DNA of 58,113 nt from Streptococcus cristatus (GTDB taxonomy: Bacteria; Bacillota; Bacilli; Lactobacillales; Streptococcaceae). Positions 30,046-39,601 of the stretch are shown here, in pieces. The stretch's first letter is position 1. Each line of letters opens with the position of its first letter. A model generated the notes under the pieces. The model was not told the origin of the DNA. It saw only the letters and a program-made list of their open reading frames with translations, and ran no database searches. The stretch spans positions 1-58,113 of the forward strand of contig NZ_VSJJ01000012.1 in assembly GCF_008369405.1 (NCBI RefSeq), in the 5' to 3' direction. The translations under genes were made by a program, and so were the position numbers.

Positions 30046-30349
30046 CTATTGTCCTCCTTTTCGTTGAGGTTTGGTTTCCCAATCCCTTTTATGCTATTAT
30101 TCTATCATGGATTGGAAAGGCTTACACCTAAAATCTTACATTACAAATGCCAATTCCTTTGCGTTTTTTATAAAACATTATAATATTTATTTATTTTAAA
30201 GCGTTTTCTTTGCATATTTTGGTTGTTCTATTATTTTTAGGAATATATATTTTTTTGTAAAAAATATATGTTCAATTAATATTAGAATATGATCAGAAAA
30301 AACTTTTAAATGTGTAAAAATGTTTGAAAAAAGCCAATCAAATGATTGA
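30046..30349. promoter_or_regulatory. Control region upstream of arcA, between arcA and the Crp/Fnr gene
   Basis: 304 bp, very AT-rich, with no ORF. TTAAAGCGTTTTCT (30196-30209) is one base from the cre consensus for CcpA. ATATATTTTTT/AAAAAATATAT (30245-30269) is a perfect 11-bp palindrome with a 3-nt loop that could be an operator, possibly for the adjacent Crp/Fnr-type protein. The hairpin at 30331-30357 overlaps the end of that regulator gene and is followed, leftward, by TTTTTTC, so it is its terminator. Several -10-like sequences occur; I cannot choose one for arcA. Confidence 0.7.
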
Positions 30350-31036
30350 TTAGCTTTCTTCAAAATACCTCATAAAGTAATCCTTATTCTTAAATGTCAA
30401 TTTTTTATGCTCGTAGTCAATCACTTCTTCTTCTCTTAGTTTTTTTAGAACCTGATTGACTGTTTCACGTGTGGTGGCTCCTAGCTTGGCCAACTCTTTC
30501 ATACTCAATGGAAATGGAAGTGTATCCTGCTCTTTGCACAAATCCATGCATAAAATAGATAGAGACTGGGTTACACGGTCCGTCGCACTTGCTGAGACGA
30601 CATTCCTCAAGCGTAATTCCTGAAACTCTAAAATTTGTGATAAACGCTTGGTAATAAATAGCAGCTGATCCACGTTCTTTTTAGAATAGTCTTCAAACAA
30701 GTCCATCGGAATGCTGAAGTACTCGACATTGGTAACCGCACTAGCTGTATAATGATAACGCTCGTCGAAAAACATGCCCCCATAGGGAAACACACTATTC
30801 ATTTTAACATAGTCCATATATGAAAAAGTATCGGTCGAATCGTACTGCTCGATACGGACATAACCTCGATGCAGGAGGAAAAGACGATCCCTACGGTCCC
30901 CTGAAAAGAAAATAATCTGTCCCTTGGGAATCTTGCGGAATTGAATCTCAATAGCAATCTTATCAAAAATTTCCACAGGAAAATGTGCAAATGCTGGATG
31001 CTGTCTAATAATCTGATAATGTTCCTTATTGATCAT
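30350..31036 (-). CDS. flp: Crp/Fnr-family regulator (Flp type) of the arc operon
   Basis: A 228-residue regulator with an N-terminal cyclic-nucleotide-binding-type beta barrel (KGQIIFFSGDRRDRLFLLHRGYV) and a C-terminal Crp-type helix-turn-helix (KLGATTRETVNQVLKKLREE). Genes of this kind directly upstream of arcA are called flp or arcR and activate arc transcription. No N-terminal Fnr cysteine cluster is present, only two Cys near residue 180. An extended -10 (TGCTATAAT, TATAAT at 31073-31078 read leftward) lies about 40 nt upstream. Confidence 0.88.
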   Translation of the reverse strand: MINKEHYQIIRQHPAFAHFPVEIFDKIAIEIQFRKIPKGQIIFFSGDRRDRLFLLHRGYVRIEQYDSTDTFSYMDYVKMNSVFPYGGMFFDERYHYTASAVTNVEYFSIPMDLFEDYSKKNVDQLLFITKRLSQILEFQELRLRNVVSASATDRVTQSLSILCMDLCKEQDTLPFPLSMKELAKLGATTRETVNQVLKKLREEEVIDYEHKKLTFKNKDYFMRYFEES

Positions 31037-31122
31037 AATAACCCTTCTTGCTCACTACTAGTATTATAGCATAAATCCGCTTACAAAAGAAACGAATTGC
31101 TTTATCCACGTTACTTCTTGCA

Positions 31123-31151
31123 AAAAGACTGGAATCCATTTCCAGCCTTTT
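31123..31151 (-). terminator. Terminator of the YhfC-family gene
   Basis: Read leftward, AAAGGCTGGAA pairs with TTCCAGTCTTT, with a T run after it; it lies about 57 nt beyond the stop at 31208. Confidence 0.8.
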
Positions 31152-31207
31152 AAGTGTTCTATTTGCTAAAGTATTGATTGAAGCAAGCTGTATCCTGTCA
31201 TTTATTA

Positions 31208-31987
31208 CTAAGATTTCCTGACTCTAGCTTCAGAAAAATAAACCAGCAGAAATTTCTTGGTCAGATATACCAGAGCAAGAAATTCTACAAAAATCATAAC
31301 TTCGACCAAGATAGGCTGAGCAAGCCAGCCAACCTGGACAAGAGCAGGCGCTAGATTAATAAGGGCATGGAAGACCAGAGCTGCCAAAAAATACTTTGCT
31401 GTTCTCTCTTTTACAGCTGCCCAAACCCAGAAGGTCAGGAAAACTTGAATCGCAAGTGCTAAGATTCGTTCAAAAGCCAGTAAATAAATCTGACTCGCCT
31501 GTAGTTTTTGCACATAAGAAATCATCGCTTGGGGTAATTGCGCCAGCAAAGTGCTGTCCCCTTGGCTGACTAGATGAGCGAGGACAAACAGACTCAAGAG
31601 ACCTGAAATACCGATGAAAAGAGCTTCGATCCCGCCGTGTCCTAAACCATAGGCCAGACTATCACCGATAGTCAGTGGACGCTTCTTTTGTAAATATCGA
31701 AAAATCACATAGCGCGCTGTCTCCTCAAAGATAGCCGCCGTTGCAATGCCATACAAAACATAGAGCAAGGGAGCATTTTTCATTAGAGCAATCGTTCCAT
31801 CAGCCTGAGGCTGTAAAACCAATCGATGTAGGAGATTTTCGAAAATCTGACTAGACAGATAAAATCCAACCCCTCCCAAGAGGAAAACAAGCAGGGAAAT
31901 CTGCTTGGTCTTTTTAAAATAAATTACTGGAATGACTACAGCGGCTAAAATCAGCACCATAGCAATCAAAATATGCGTTTGAAGCAT
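31208..31987 (-). CDS. YhfC-family intramembrane metalloprotease-like protein
   Basis: A 259-residue protein with about seven membrane segments. It has EETARYVIFRYLQKK and the later GLGHGGIEALFIG, the Glu-Glu and His pattern of the YhfC/CPBP-type membrane protease group. Substrate unknown. It stands alone between the regulator gene and the serine hydrolase gene. Confidence 0.78.
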   Translation of the reverse strand: MLQTHILIAMVLILAAVVIPVIYFKKTKQISLLVFLLGGVGFYLSSQIFENLLHRLVLQPQADGTIALMKNAPLLYVLYGIATAAIFEETARYVIFRYLQKKRPLTIGDSLAYGLGHGGIEALFIGISGLLSLFVLAHLVSQGDSTLLAQLPQAMISYVQKLQASQIYLLAFERILALAIQVFLTFWVWAAVKERTAKYFLAALVFHALINLAPALVQVGWLAQPILVEVMIFVEFLALVYLTKKFLLVYFSEARVRKS

Positions 31988-32092
31988 GAAATCGTCTCCT
32001 CAACTATTAAAAGTTTTACTAGAATTATACCTTTTTCCTCCCAGATGTCAATCCTCTAAAAAAGCTGGTCAGAAAACTCACATTAAGAACAA

Positions 32093-32115
32093 AATGCGAG
32101 GATCAATCTCGCATT
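32093..32115 (-). terminator. Hairpin after the serine hydrolase gene
   Basis: AATGCGAG (32093-32100) and CTCGCATT (32108-32115) form an 8-bp stem. Read leftward it ends in TTTTGTT, about 70 nt past the hydrolase stop. Confidence 0.6.
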
Positions 32116-32184
32116 CTACAACTATTTTCTATAAAGCAGCCTCATTCAGCAGGTTCATTGCAGAGCCTAGTTGCTGGGCCAATT

Positions 32185-33237
32185 TTAATTCATGTTGACC
32201 CGGTGCCACTCATTGATGATATAGGCAATTTGACCAACCTGATCAATACCAACTCCGCTGATCTCCTCACTAGCTTCTGTGCTGCCACCTAGATAGGCTG
32301 TATAAAGTGCCACAATATAGGGCTTCTCCTCCATGACAATAGCATCAACATTAAGAGCCTCTCTAACATACCCAGGCTTTTGGTAAATTGTCAAATCGTT
32401 TAAATAACGTTTGTAATATTCACCAGGGAAGGAAACACCGATAAAATAAAGAATATCTTTGTATTTTTCTTGATTATTCCACAGATACTCCAGAACTTGA
32501 ATATAGTAGTCCGTTGTTGTTTTATTTTCGCCGCTGATCGTCTTGATTTTAGCTTTTGACCGACCATACCTTTCAAACATGCTGTAGGCCTTGTCCATCC
32601 CACCCAGTCGCTCTGCTAACGCATAAGCGGGCGTATTTTCAGAGTAGACCAAGGAATACTCCTGCATATCAGTAATAGACATGGCGCCATTGAAGGCCGC
32701 TACATAGTTATCGTGCTCTCCCTTGTATTCATAGCTGGTGTTGGTAATATCAAACTGCTCTTCCAGCGATAATTTTCCTGCTGCTACCTCATCAACAACC
32801 AACATATTAAGGGGAAGTTTATAGGTAGATCCTGCTGTCATAGGCTGGGTATCATTCATGGCATAAGTTTGCCCACTTGTCAGATCTTTATAAGAAAAAG
32901 CAATCTGAGAAGAGTCAATTCCCATGTCATCCATGTAAGCCTGAACAACTTGTGGCAAGGTCATATTCGCATAATCGTAAGATAAACCCAAAGCTTCCAT
33001 GGTTGGAAGATCCTGCTCTATCACCTGTCGCTTCTCTTCCATCGTCTTGCTAGCACGCGCAGTCGCCTCAGATTTTGTTTCTTCTCCTTCTGTAGAATGT
33101 GAGGAAGCGATTGATTGACCTGCTTCTGCTATCTTTTTATCAGCTCGCTGTGGTTCCACCAAAAGACCCAAATAACAAATAAATAAGAAAACACCACCGA
33201 ACCAGCAAGCCAGTTTCTTTATGTCATTTTTAATCAA
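32185..33237 (-). CDS. Membrane-anchored beta-lactamase-like serine hydrolase
   Basis: A 350-residue protein with an N-terminal membrane segment (residues about 9-26), a linker rich in Ser, Glu and Ala, and a class A beta-lactamase/transpeptidase-like domain. S-x-x-K appears as STYK in MTAGSTYKLPLN, and the S-x-N equivalent as SEN in VYSENTPAYALAERLGG. A clear KTG is not seen. It may be a peptidoglycan-acting or inactive PBP-like protein. The start is TTG at 33237, behind TTAGGAGAAAAAC. Confidence 0.78.
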   Translation of the reverse strand: MIKNDIKKLACWFGGVFLFICYLGLLVEPQRADKKIAEAGQSIASSHSTEGEETKSEATARASKTMEEKRQVIEQDLPTMEALGLSYDYANMTLPQVVQAYMDDMGIDSSQIAFSYKDLTSGQTYAMNDTQPMTAGSTYKLPLNMLVVDEVAAGKLSLEEQFDITNTSYEYKGEHDNYVAAFNGAMSITDMQEYSLVYSENTPAYALAERLGGMDKAYSMFERYGRSKAKIKTISGENKTTTDYYIQVLEYLWNNQEKYKDILYFIGVSFPGEYYKRYLNDLTIYQKPGYVREALNVDAIVMEEKPYIVALYTAYLGGSTEASEEISGVGIDQVGQIAYIINEWHRVNMN

Positions 33238-33316
33238 AGTTTTTCTCCTAATATTTTAGTATTATAAAAGATTCTCATTAAAATGACAAGTAGAAAGATC
33301 CATTTAAGGGCATTTT

Positions 33317-33341
33317 AAAACGAATCATTGCGATCCGTTTT
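33317..33341 (-). terminator. Terminator of the lipoprotein gene
   Basis: Inverted repeat AAAACGAATC...GATCCGTTTT with a short loop and T-rich ends. Its arms closely resemble the hairpin that follows sodA at 34577-34603. Confidence 0.75.
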
Positions 33342-33348
33342 AATTTTA

Positions 33349-34431
33349 TCATTTGATGATGAGAGCATGAGGGGATTTCAACTGGTAGGGAGTCAAATCA
33401 TGGTTTGCTACTTTTTGACCATGCTCGTCCACCTCGATTAGATTATTCGCAAAAAGGAAATAATAACGACCGTTTTTCATTGTAAAAAATGAAGATCGGC
33501 TGTCTTCCTGCTGGATTTCAGGAAAGGTAAGAACCGTTTCTTTACCAGAGTCAAGCTGATAAAGGGTCCAGTAAATGCCTGATAAATGGCTTGGCTCATG
33601 GGCGATCAGCAAATTATTGTGAACAGGGTCATGATAAATGTCAAGAGGATAGCTAGTCGAAAGCTGGATGTACTCCTTGCTATGATTGGTCAAGTCATAT
33701 ACCAAAATCTGTCGACCGCCTATATAGCCTTCTGCTGACTTACCATTGAAGGCTTCCGTCAAATAGAGCTTCTCGCCAATATTGACCATACGTAAATATG
33801 GATTAGCTTCTTCCAAATTGATTTTTTCTTGGATAGTAAATTCCTTGTCCATCCGCCAAAGCTCCGTCTGCTCGGCGCCTGTCGCACCTCCCACCTGACT
33901 GACCAAGAGATACAAATCATCGCCCATGACGACAAATTGATTGCTGGCATTGATGGTTTCGGCATTTTTAATGCTTTTAGAATGGACGACATTCAAGGTC
34001 AAATCATACTTATAAAACTCAATACGATCCATAAAGACAGCTGTCGCATAATAGTAAGTTCCGTCTGTTGCAGAAGTATAAATAGTATGCCCCTTAGTAG
34101 GAACAAAGCGCTCTTTTAAGGTCTTGCTATCAATAGTTGCTACATAAGATCGATACTGACTATCTTCCTTGGTCTTGGCAAAAAAAGAGTCTCCATCCGC
34201 CGCAACAAATCCTTCCTTCCAATAGCTCAGTTCTTTATTTCTGGCAATGGTCTCCAGTTGCTTCAGCCTTCCATTATTTTCCTCAAAGGTAAGGATCTTA
34301 TTGACATCAAAAATGGCTAATTGATAGTCTTTCTCTTTATCAATAGCATGCTTTTGAGCTAATTGACAGCCTGCCAAGGGCAAGGATAGAAGAAAGAATA
34401 TAAGGATCTTGATAAGGTTACTTTTCATCAT
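33349..34431 (-). CDS. Putative lipoprotein with a beta-propeller-like body
   Basis: A lipoprotein of about 360 residues with a signal peptide and lipobox LAGC. The body has repeated phrases such as GTYYYATAVF, DDLYLLVSQVG and GEKLYLTEAF, spaced as in beta-propeller proteins. I do not recognise a named family. The start is taken at the tandem ATG at 34431 behind GAAAGGAAAGTG. It lies between sodA and the serine hydrolase, with its own terminator. Confidence 0.68.
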   Translation of the reverse strand: MMKSNLIKILIFFLLSLPLAGCQLAQKHAIDKEKDYQLAIFDVNKILTFEENNGRLKQLETIARNKELSYWKEGFVAADGDSFFAKTKEDSQYRSYVATIDSKTLKERFVPTKGHTIYTSATDGTYYYATAVFMDRIEFYKYDLTLNVVHSKSIKNAETINASNQFVVMGDDLYLLVSQVGGATGAEQTELWRMDKEFTIQEKINLEEANPYLRMVNIGEKLYLTEAFNGKSAEGYIGGRQILVYDLTNHSKEYIQLSTSYPLDIYHDPVHNNLLIAHEPSHLSGIYWTLYQLDSGKETVLTFPEIQQEDSRSSFFTMKNGRYYFLFANNLIEVDEHGQKVANHDLTPYQLKSPHALIIK

Positions 34432-34576
34432 TTCATCACTTTCCTTTCGCAACAATCCACAAAACTATAATATCATGTGCATCTTCTAAAAGCAACTTTA
34501 TAGAGGTCTCTTAACCTGAGCAATCACTTGTAATTGTTGGGAGCAGTGTCATAGTAAAACGGTCTTTAGACTACTT

Positions 34577-34603
34577 AAAAAACGAATCATTAAGATTCGC
34601 TTT
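34577..34603 (-). terminator. Terminator of sodA
   Basis: AAAACGAATC...GATTCGCTTT forms a stem of about 10 bp, 8 nt past the sodA stop, followed leftward by a T run. Confidence 0.82.
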
Positions 34604-34610
34604 GTACTTT

Positions 34611-35216
34611 TTATTTAGCTGCTGCGTAGAGTTCATCCACTTTATTCCAGTTGATAACTGAGAAGAAAGCCTTGATGTAGTCAGGACGCACGTTGCGGTA
34701 TTTCACGTAGTAAGCATGTTCCCAAACGTCCAAGCCGAGGATTGGTGTCTTCCCTTCTGAGATTGGTGTATCTTGGTTTGCTGTTGAAGTTACTTCAAGC
34801 TTCCCTTCTTTGTTGACAACCAACCATGCCCAACCAGAACCGAAACGAGTTGTTGCTGCTGCAGTGAAGGCTGCTTGGAATTCTTCGAATGAACCAAATG
34901 TCGCATCGATTGCTGCTGCAAGTTCTGCTGAAGGAGCTGTCTTTTCAGGGGTCATCAATTCCCAGAAAAGAGCGTGGTTCAAGTGTCCACCACCGTTGTT
35001 GATCACTGCTTGGCGAATATCAGCCGGAATAGACTCAACATCTGCCAACAGTTTTTCTAAGTCTTCACCAATTTCAGGGTGTTTTTCAAGCGCCGCATTT
35101 ACGTTATTCACGTAAGTCTGATGGTGCTTGTCATGGTGAAGGTGCATTGTTTCCTCATCGATGTAAGGTTCCAAAGCGTCGTATGCATAAGGTAGATCTG
35201 GTAAAATAATTGCCAT
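34611..35216 (-). CDS. sodA: Manganese/iron superoxide dismutase
   Basis: A 201-residue superoxide dismutase. Metal ligands lie in [13 protein letters not shown] (His), HLNHALFWE (His) and [11 protein letters not shown] (Asp and His). The phrase [11 protein letters not shown] is typical of the streptococcal manganese form. It protects against superoxide in the cytoplasm. It follows holA by 91 nt, the usual streptococcal neighbour. Confidence 0.97.
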   Translation of the reverse strand: MAIILPDLPYAYDALEPYIDEETMHLHHDKHHQTYVNNVNAALEKHPEIGEDLEKLLADVESIPADIRQAVINNGGGHLNHALFWELMTPEKTAPSAELAAAIDATFGSFEEFQAAFTAAATTRFGSGWAWLVVNKEGKLEVTSTANQDTPISEGKTPILGLDVWEHAYYVKYRNVRPDYIKAFFSVINWNKVDELYAAAK

Positions 35217-35307
35217 TTACTTGTCCTCATTTTCTTTATTATAATAAAAATCATAACGCAAAAACGCACATTTTTCAACTATTTTGCTTATAAATTTTCC
35301 TAATCTT

Positions 35308-36345
35308 TTAGAAGTTTTCTGTCGCAATTCTCAGCAAGGCAAGGTCAAAAAGGTAATCCTTGTCATAAAGGCCAGACTTGATCTGGTAGTCCGTTTCAAT
35401 CAAGCAGGTCAGGGTTCTTTTCAGAAAGTTGAGGCTGAGCCCACGCGCATCCTTGAGTGCAAACTTGACTTGGAAGGGATTAATCTTGCGGCCTAGATAG
35501 TCTGATAAATCAGCCACGATTTGACTCTCGGATCGGCCATTGTCCGCTAAAATTTTAACCTGAGTAAACATCCGAAACTGGCCTAGCATGATGGCAATCA
35601 GCTTGATTTCATCTTCACCCTGCAGTGTTAAGTCTCGCACCAAACTCCGTGCCGCATCAATTTGTTTCTGTAAAATCAGCTGGGTCAAATCAAAAATATT
35701 GTCCTGCAAGGTTTTAGGAATGGCCTCAGCGATGTCTTCTAGACTGACTTGCCCCGACTCCTTATAAGACTTGAGAAAAGCCAAGTTTTTACTGATTTCG
35801 CTGAAATGAAAGCCTGATTTGATGAGCAAGTGGTCAAAAGCCTTCGGAGCAAAGTCCAGACCTTCAAGCTGGGCCTGTTTGGCAAAATACTGGCGTAAAT
35901 CCGCTTCCTTAATCTCAGCTGCTTCAAAGATCTGTCCGTCGCGCTTGAGCATCTTGACTAGTCGGCGTTTGCTGTCCAACTTGCCTTCCGCGAAAATGAT
36001 CAATTTGGTCGTACTACTAGGATTTTCCAAATACTGCTCGAAGGACTTGAGCTCTTCATCCGACAAATAGCGCTTTTTTGCTGTCGTTAGATCCGCAAAA
36101 TGATCTAAAATAATAATCTTTTCATCCGCAAAAAAAGGCAGGCTGACTAAATCCAGTTCCACATCTGGATAAGGCGTTTCTTTCATATCAAACAGCATCA
36201 CATTCAAATCTGCTGGATCATAATGAATCTGCTTCAGAAACTCATCTTTTAACAGCTCAAATTGCCCCAAGTCATCTCCCGTCAAAATCGTTAAAGGCGG
36301 AAGATTTTCGGGAGTGATTTTCCTAATTTTTTCAATTGCTAACAC
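35308..36345 (-). CDS. holA: DNA polymerase III delta subunit
   Basis: A clamp-loader delta subunit of about 345 residues. It opens LAIEKIRKITPENLPPLTILTGDD and continues with the AAA+-like fold without a Walker A site, as expected for delta. I choose the GTG at 36345, 7 nt after GGGAG; the longer frame from a TTG at 36363 would place that site inside the gene. It is the first gene after the terminator that closes the accessory Sec locus. Confidence 0.92.
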   Translation of the reverse strand: MLAIEKIRKITPENLPPLTILTGDDLGQFELLKDEFLKQIHYDPADLNVMLFDMKETPYPDVELDLVSLPFFADEKIIILDHFADLTTAKKRYLSDEELKSFEQYLENPSSTTKLIIFAEGKLDSKRRLVKMLKRDGQIFEAAEIKEADLRQYFAKQAQLEGLDFAPKAFDHLLIKSGFHFSEISKNLAFLKSYKESGQVSLEDIAEAIPKTLQDNIFDLTQLILQKQIDAARSLVRDLTLQGEDEIKLIAIMLGQFRMFTQVKILADNGRSESQIVADLSDYLGRKINPFQVKFALKDARGLSLNFLKRTLTCLIETDYQIKSGLYDKDYLFDLALLRIATENF

Positions 36346-36397
36346 AGTGGCACTCCCTTCCAATTTCTTGATTCATAGTCATGTATAAATTGTAACA

Positions 36398-36425
36398 AAA
36401 AACAGCAGGAAAGTCTGCTGTTTTT
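36398..36425. terminator. Bidirectional terminator at the end of the accessory Sec locus
   Basis: AAAACAGCAG and CTGCTGTTTT form a perfect 10-bp stem with T runs on both strands, 27 nt beyond the stop of the Asp4-like ORF. It marks the 3' boundary of the gtfA-gtfB-asp4 transcript. Confidence 0.85.
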
Positions 36426-36451
36426 CATCATTCTGACTAGAATATCAGGGA

Positions 36452-36628
36452 CTAGAAGAATTGCCCCAACTGCATGATGATTGTGACCAAGAGGGTGATC
36501 AGAAAAAGAACGCCACCTAGAACTGCAATCATGCTAAACTCTTGCTTCTCTCTTTTCAACGGCTTCCTACGATTATCTAGCTGCTCTTTGATATGTTCCT
36601 GCAGAATTCCCTTTTTCTTCTCTGGCAT
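36452..36628 (-). CDS. asp4: Asp4-like small membrane protein
   Basis: A 58-residue protein with a charged N-terminal half (PEKKKGILQEHIKEQLDNRR) and one C-terminal membrane segment (IAVLGGVLFLITLLVTII). The ATG follows AAAGGAGGACAATC. Its place directly after gtfB matches asp4 of the S. gordonii accessory Sec locus, a small protein compared to SecE/SecG. I base the name on position, size and topology. No second small gene (asp5) follows before the terminator. A hairpin with 8-bp arms (36660-36667 and 36679-36686) precedes it. Confidence 0.7.
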   Translation of the reverse strand: MPEKKKGILQEHIKEQLDNRRKPLKREKQEFSMIAVLGGVLFLITLLVTIIMQLGQFF

Positions 36629-36698
36629 GATTGTCCTCCTTTACTGAATCTGCATAAAGGAACTTGCCCTCATCGAAAGCAAGTTCTCATCTATATGG

Positions 36699-38027
36699 TT
36701 AAAGAATGGCCCTATATTGCTCCAGACTAGCCTGATTAGCAGCCTGCTTCTGTTTGTCAAGGGCGGTTCCCATCTCCGAAGTATGAGTCAGGACAGCTTG
36801 GATTTTGTCCACCATGGCCGAGACATTTTCTGGCGCATAAATGTGATCATCCGCAATAAATCGACGGCTATGGCAAGTATTTTTAAAGCTGAGAATCAGC
36901 ATGTTGTTATCAAAGGCTGTGCGACAAGCATTGAGAATTTCATCGCTGATATTGATATCCAGATACAAGTCACATCTATCAAACAGCTCTGCAACCTTGG
37001 CTGGACGGATATTTGGATAAAGCGAAACATTCGGATAACGATTGAGCCCCATCAAATGGCTGGACATTTCTGTGATTGCTCCGATATGGAAATGCACAGT
37101 GGGCAGCTGAGTCACGAGTTGCTCTATTTGCTCAAGCTGATCGCTATTGGTCAAAATCAAGGCTTCTGGATTCATATTGTTCAGGCGTTGGTAATCATAA
37201 ATATAGCCAAGATTGTGGAAATAGACTTTTTCTTCTGGAGTCGCTAAACTTTGAATCTTCTCATATACCTGCCTATCCTGGACGGCGATGCGGATATTAC
37301 GATGAGGCAACTTCATAGCCGCTTTCATATTGCCTGGTAAAGCCTCTCCGATAGGCTCTTGCCAGAAAAGAAGATCTTCTGCACGGCCATTTTTAGGACG
37401 AAGAGCGTAGGCCACCAAGAAGGGCGTCGCTAGAGAGTTATAAATAATGCGATCTGTATCATATCCACGATATTGAAGATAAAAGACGACAAATTCTTGT
37501 TTGGATTTAAAGATATGACGTTTTCCTTCCAGTGTCAGGATAATATCACCAGTCAGATGATTTTCCATAATGACCACGACATTGTTCTGGTCAAAATAGC
37601 GAGTATGGGTCGGACGTTGTGTCTGAGCATAGGTTATTTGTGCGAAAAGGCGTCCTTTGCGATTGTAGATATCTGCCGCTCGAACCTGCCCCCCTGTATC
37701 CAACCATTCGACAGCCCGTACACGTCTTTCATGCGTTGGTTGGCGATAGAAAATATTCGCACGCTTCTTGCCCATATCCAAGATTTCGCCATTTACATTG
37801 CTGGAGCGAATCTCCCATAGGTGCGTTTTGGGGACAAGATTAAAATAAATCGGCCGGCCTTCCGGTGTGTCCAAATCTCCTGTAAAATAACTGTAAGGAG
37901 ACTCGACATCTGGTGAAAGATAGCCATCGTCTTGTACAACAACAACAGGACAATCAAGTCCTGCTGCTTTTAATGAACGTAACAAATCAAAACTTGCTTG
38001 ATCATAGCGGTCAAACAAACAAATCAT
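36699..38027 (-). CDS. gtfB: GtfB, accessory subunit of the SRR O-GlcNAc transferase
   Basis: A 442-residue protein matching GtfB (Gtf2), the non-catalytic partner that presents the SRR acceptor to GtfA. The opening MICLFDRYDQASFDLLRSLKAAG and the C-terminal phrases LTNSDQLEQIEQL and CDLYLDINISDE are typical. The same C-terminal pattern is found in the broken glycosyltransferase at 53150-54373. It lies 30 nt after gtfA and should act with it in the cytoplasm or at the membrane face. Confidence 0.93.
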   Translation of the reverse strand: MICLFDRYDQASFDLLRSLKAAGLDCPVVVVQDDGYLSPDVESPYSYFTGDLDTPEGRPIYFNLVPKTHLWEIRSSNVNGEILDMGKKRANIFYRQPTHERRVRAVEWLDTGGQVRAADIYNRKGRLFAQITYAQTQRPTHTRYFDQNNVVVIMENHLTGDIILTLEGKRHIFKSKQEFVVFYLQYRGYDTDRIIYNSLATPFLVAYALRPKNGRAEDLLFWQEPIGEALPGNMKAAMKLPHRNIRIAVQDRQVYEKIQSLATPEEKVYFHNLGYIYDYQRLNNMNPEALILTNSDQLEQIEQLVTQLPTVHFHIGAITEMSSHLMGLNRYPNVSLYPNIRPAKVAELFDRCDLYLDINISDEILNACRTAFDNNMLILSFKNTCHSRRFIADDHIYAPENVSAMVDKIQAVLTHTSEMGTALDKQKQAANQASLEQYRAIL

Positions 38028-38057
38028 AGTGGTTATGCCTTTCTTTCTGAATCCTAC

Positions 38058-39587
38058 TCAGTTGGTCTGAGCCGATCGGACAAGATCAGACCAGCGCTGA
38101 GCAATATGCTCATCAAGGTAATGCTCAGCTACCTCATAGGATACACGGGACAAATCTTCCTGAGAATGTTGAGTTAATAGCTGAACAATCTTTTCCGCAT
38201 ACTCTGTCGTCATAGCATCTAAATCATCTGGACGAGCCTTAGGAATCAGATAGCCATTTTCCCCATCGCGGATAAAGGTTGGATTGCCATAACGAACATC
38301 AAAACCAATGATGGGTAGGCCAGAACCAACTGCCTCCAACAAAGTCAGACCAAAACCTTCGCTTGTAGATGCAGCTAGATAAGCGGAATAATTCTTGTAA
38401 ATATCCGTCATATGATGATGCCCCATCAGTCGAATATAATCTTCTGCCTTCAGATCCGCAAGCAACTTCCGCAGCATAGCTTCTTCACCGCCTGTACCGT
38501 AGATATCAAAAGTGATTTCAGGTAATTGCTCATGTGCCTTCACTACAGAGTGAATCAGCCAATCAATATGCTTTTCACTAGCTAAACGAGAAGCCGTCAT
38601 CAAAGCGAAAGGCTTCCGTGGGCCTTCTGGTCGGCGCAACTGATCCAAGCTGCCCACAGGAATAGTTAAAACCTCTTTCGGTTTGATGTCGGTATATTGA
38701 GCAAACTGTTCTTTTAGAAGCTCTGTTTGAGCATCCGTCGAGTTGATGATGTAGTCCACTTCTTCCGCATATTCAAATTGATACTCGTAGTAATTATTCC
38801 ACAGGATATAATCTTTTTCCGCGGGGTTTTCACTAAAGTGGTCCGCATGAACGATGACAGCTAGTTTGGCAGCCCCCTTATTAGCGAAGATTGGCTGGCC
38901 AATATCTGTCTCCCGATCTAGGATCAGTAAATCCTTATCGGTCAATTTCAAGCTTCTCATGAAATGAGCAACAAATTCCTGCTTGGAGTAAAAGACCTGA
39001 TCTGGAAAACGATAAACTTGCGTTTCTGGCTTACCGTCTACTTCATCGATAATCTCTTCGTAAGCCACACTACCATCTTCATTGAGCCAAGTCCGTTGGT
39101 AGAGACGAGCCCGACCATCTACAGGACTATAGTATTCAATAAAGTTTTTGGTATAAGTATAATATTCTTTCTGAATGAGGCAGCCACGCGAAACAATCTC
39201 AGCCCGCTCAATCAGCTCACTATCCATATCGCAAGCATAGCACGTTACGAAATCATTGTCTCCAAACATAACTCGGAAGGTCTTGTTCTCAGGATTCCGA
39301 ACAATTTCTAGAGGTTCTCTATCAAAACTAGCTAAAACATGTGACAGAGTATAGGTCGTTGGAGCAATCTTAACATCTGTAAAATACTGATAGAGCCAAA
39401 TGACCTCAGAGTCTTCAAAGCCGATATTCTTTGTCAAATGTTCAATATTATCAGCTGAAATAAAATCCATAAAGATGAATTTTGCCTCTAAGCCCACACT
39501 GCGAAGCAATTTTGCACGATAAATCTGCGCATACTCTACTCCGCTGCTTGCCCAACCAATTCCTAGGTTGATGTTATAAATTGTCAT
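38058..39587 (-). CDS. gtfA: GtfA, catalytic subunit of the SRR O-GlcNAc transferase
   Basis: A 509-residue GT4-type glycosyltransferase. The N-terminus (IYNINLGIGWASSGVEYAQIYRAKLLR) is characteristic of GtfA (Gtf1). The C-terminal nucleotide-sugar domain has the E-x7-E motif in SEGFGLTLLEAVGSGLP. With GtfB it adds GlcNAc to Ser/Thr of SRR proteins before export. It lies 14 nt after the DivIVA-like gene, so the two share a message. Confidence 0.95.
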   Translation of the reverse strand: MTIYNINLGIGWASSGVEYAQIYRAKLLRSVGLEAKFIFMDFISADNIEHLTKNIGFEDSEVIWLYQYFTDVKIAPTTYTLSHVLASFDREPLEIVRNPENKTFRVMFGDNDFVTCYACDMDSELIERAEIVSRGCLIQKEYYTYTKNFIEYYSPVDGRARLYQRTWLNEDGSVAYEEIIDEVDGKPETQVYRFPDQVFYSKQEFVAHFMRSLKLTDKDLLILDRETDIGQPIFANKGAAKLAVIVHADHFSENPAEKDYILWNNYYEYQFEYAEEVDYIINSTDAQTELLKEQFAQYTDIKPKEVLTIPVGSLDQLRRPEGPRKPFALMTASRLASEKHIDWLIHSVVKAHEQLPEITFDIYGTGGEEAMLRKLLADLKAEDYIRLMGHHHMTDIYKNYSAYLAASTSEGFGLTLLEAVGSGLPIIGFDVRYGNPTFIRDGENGYLIPKARPDDLDAMTTEYAEKIVQLLTQHSQEDLSRVSYEVAEHYLDEHIAQRWSDLVRSAQTN

Positions 39588-39601
39588 AAACCATATTCCT
39601 C

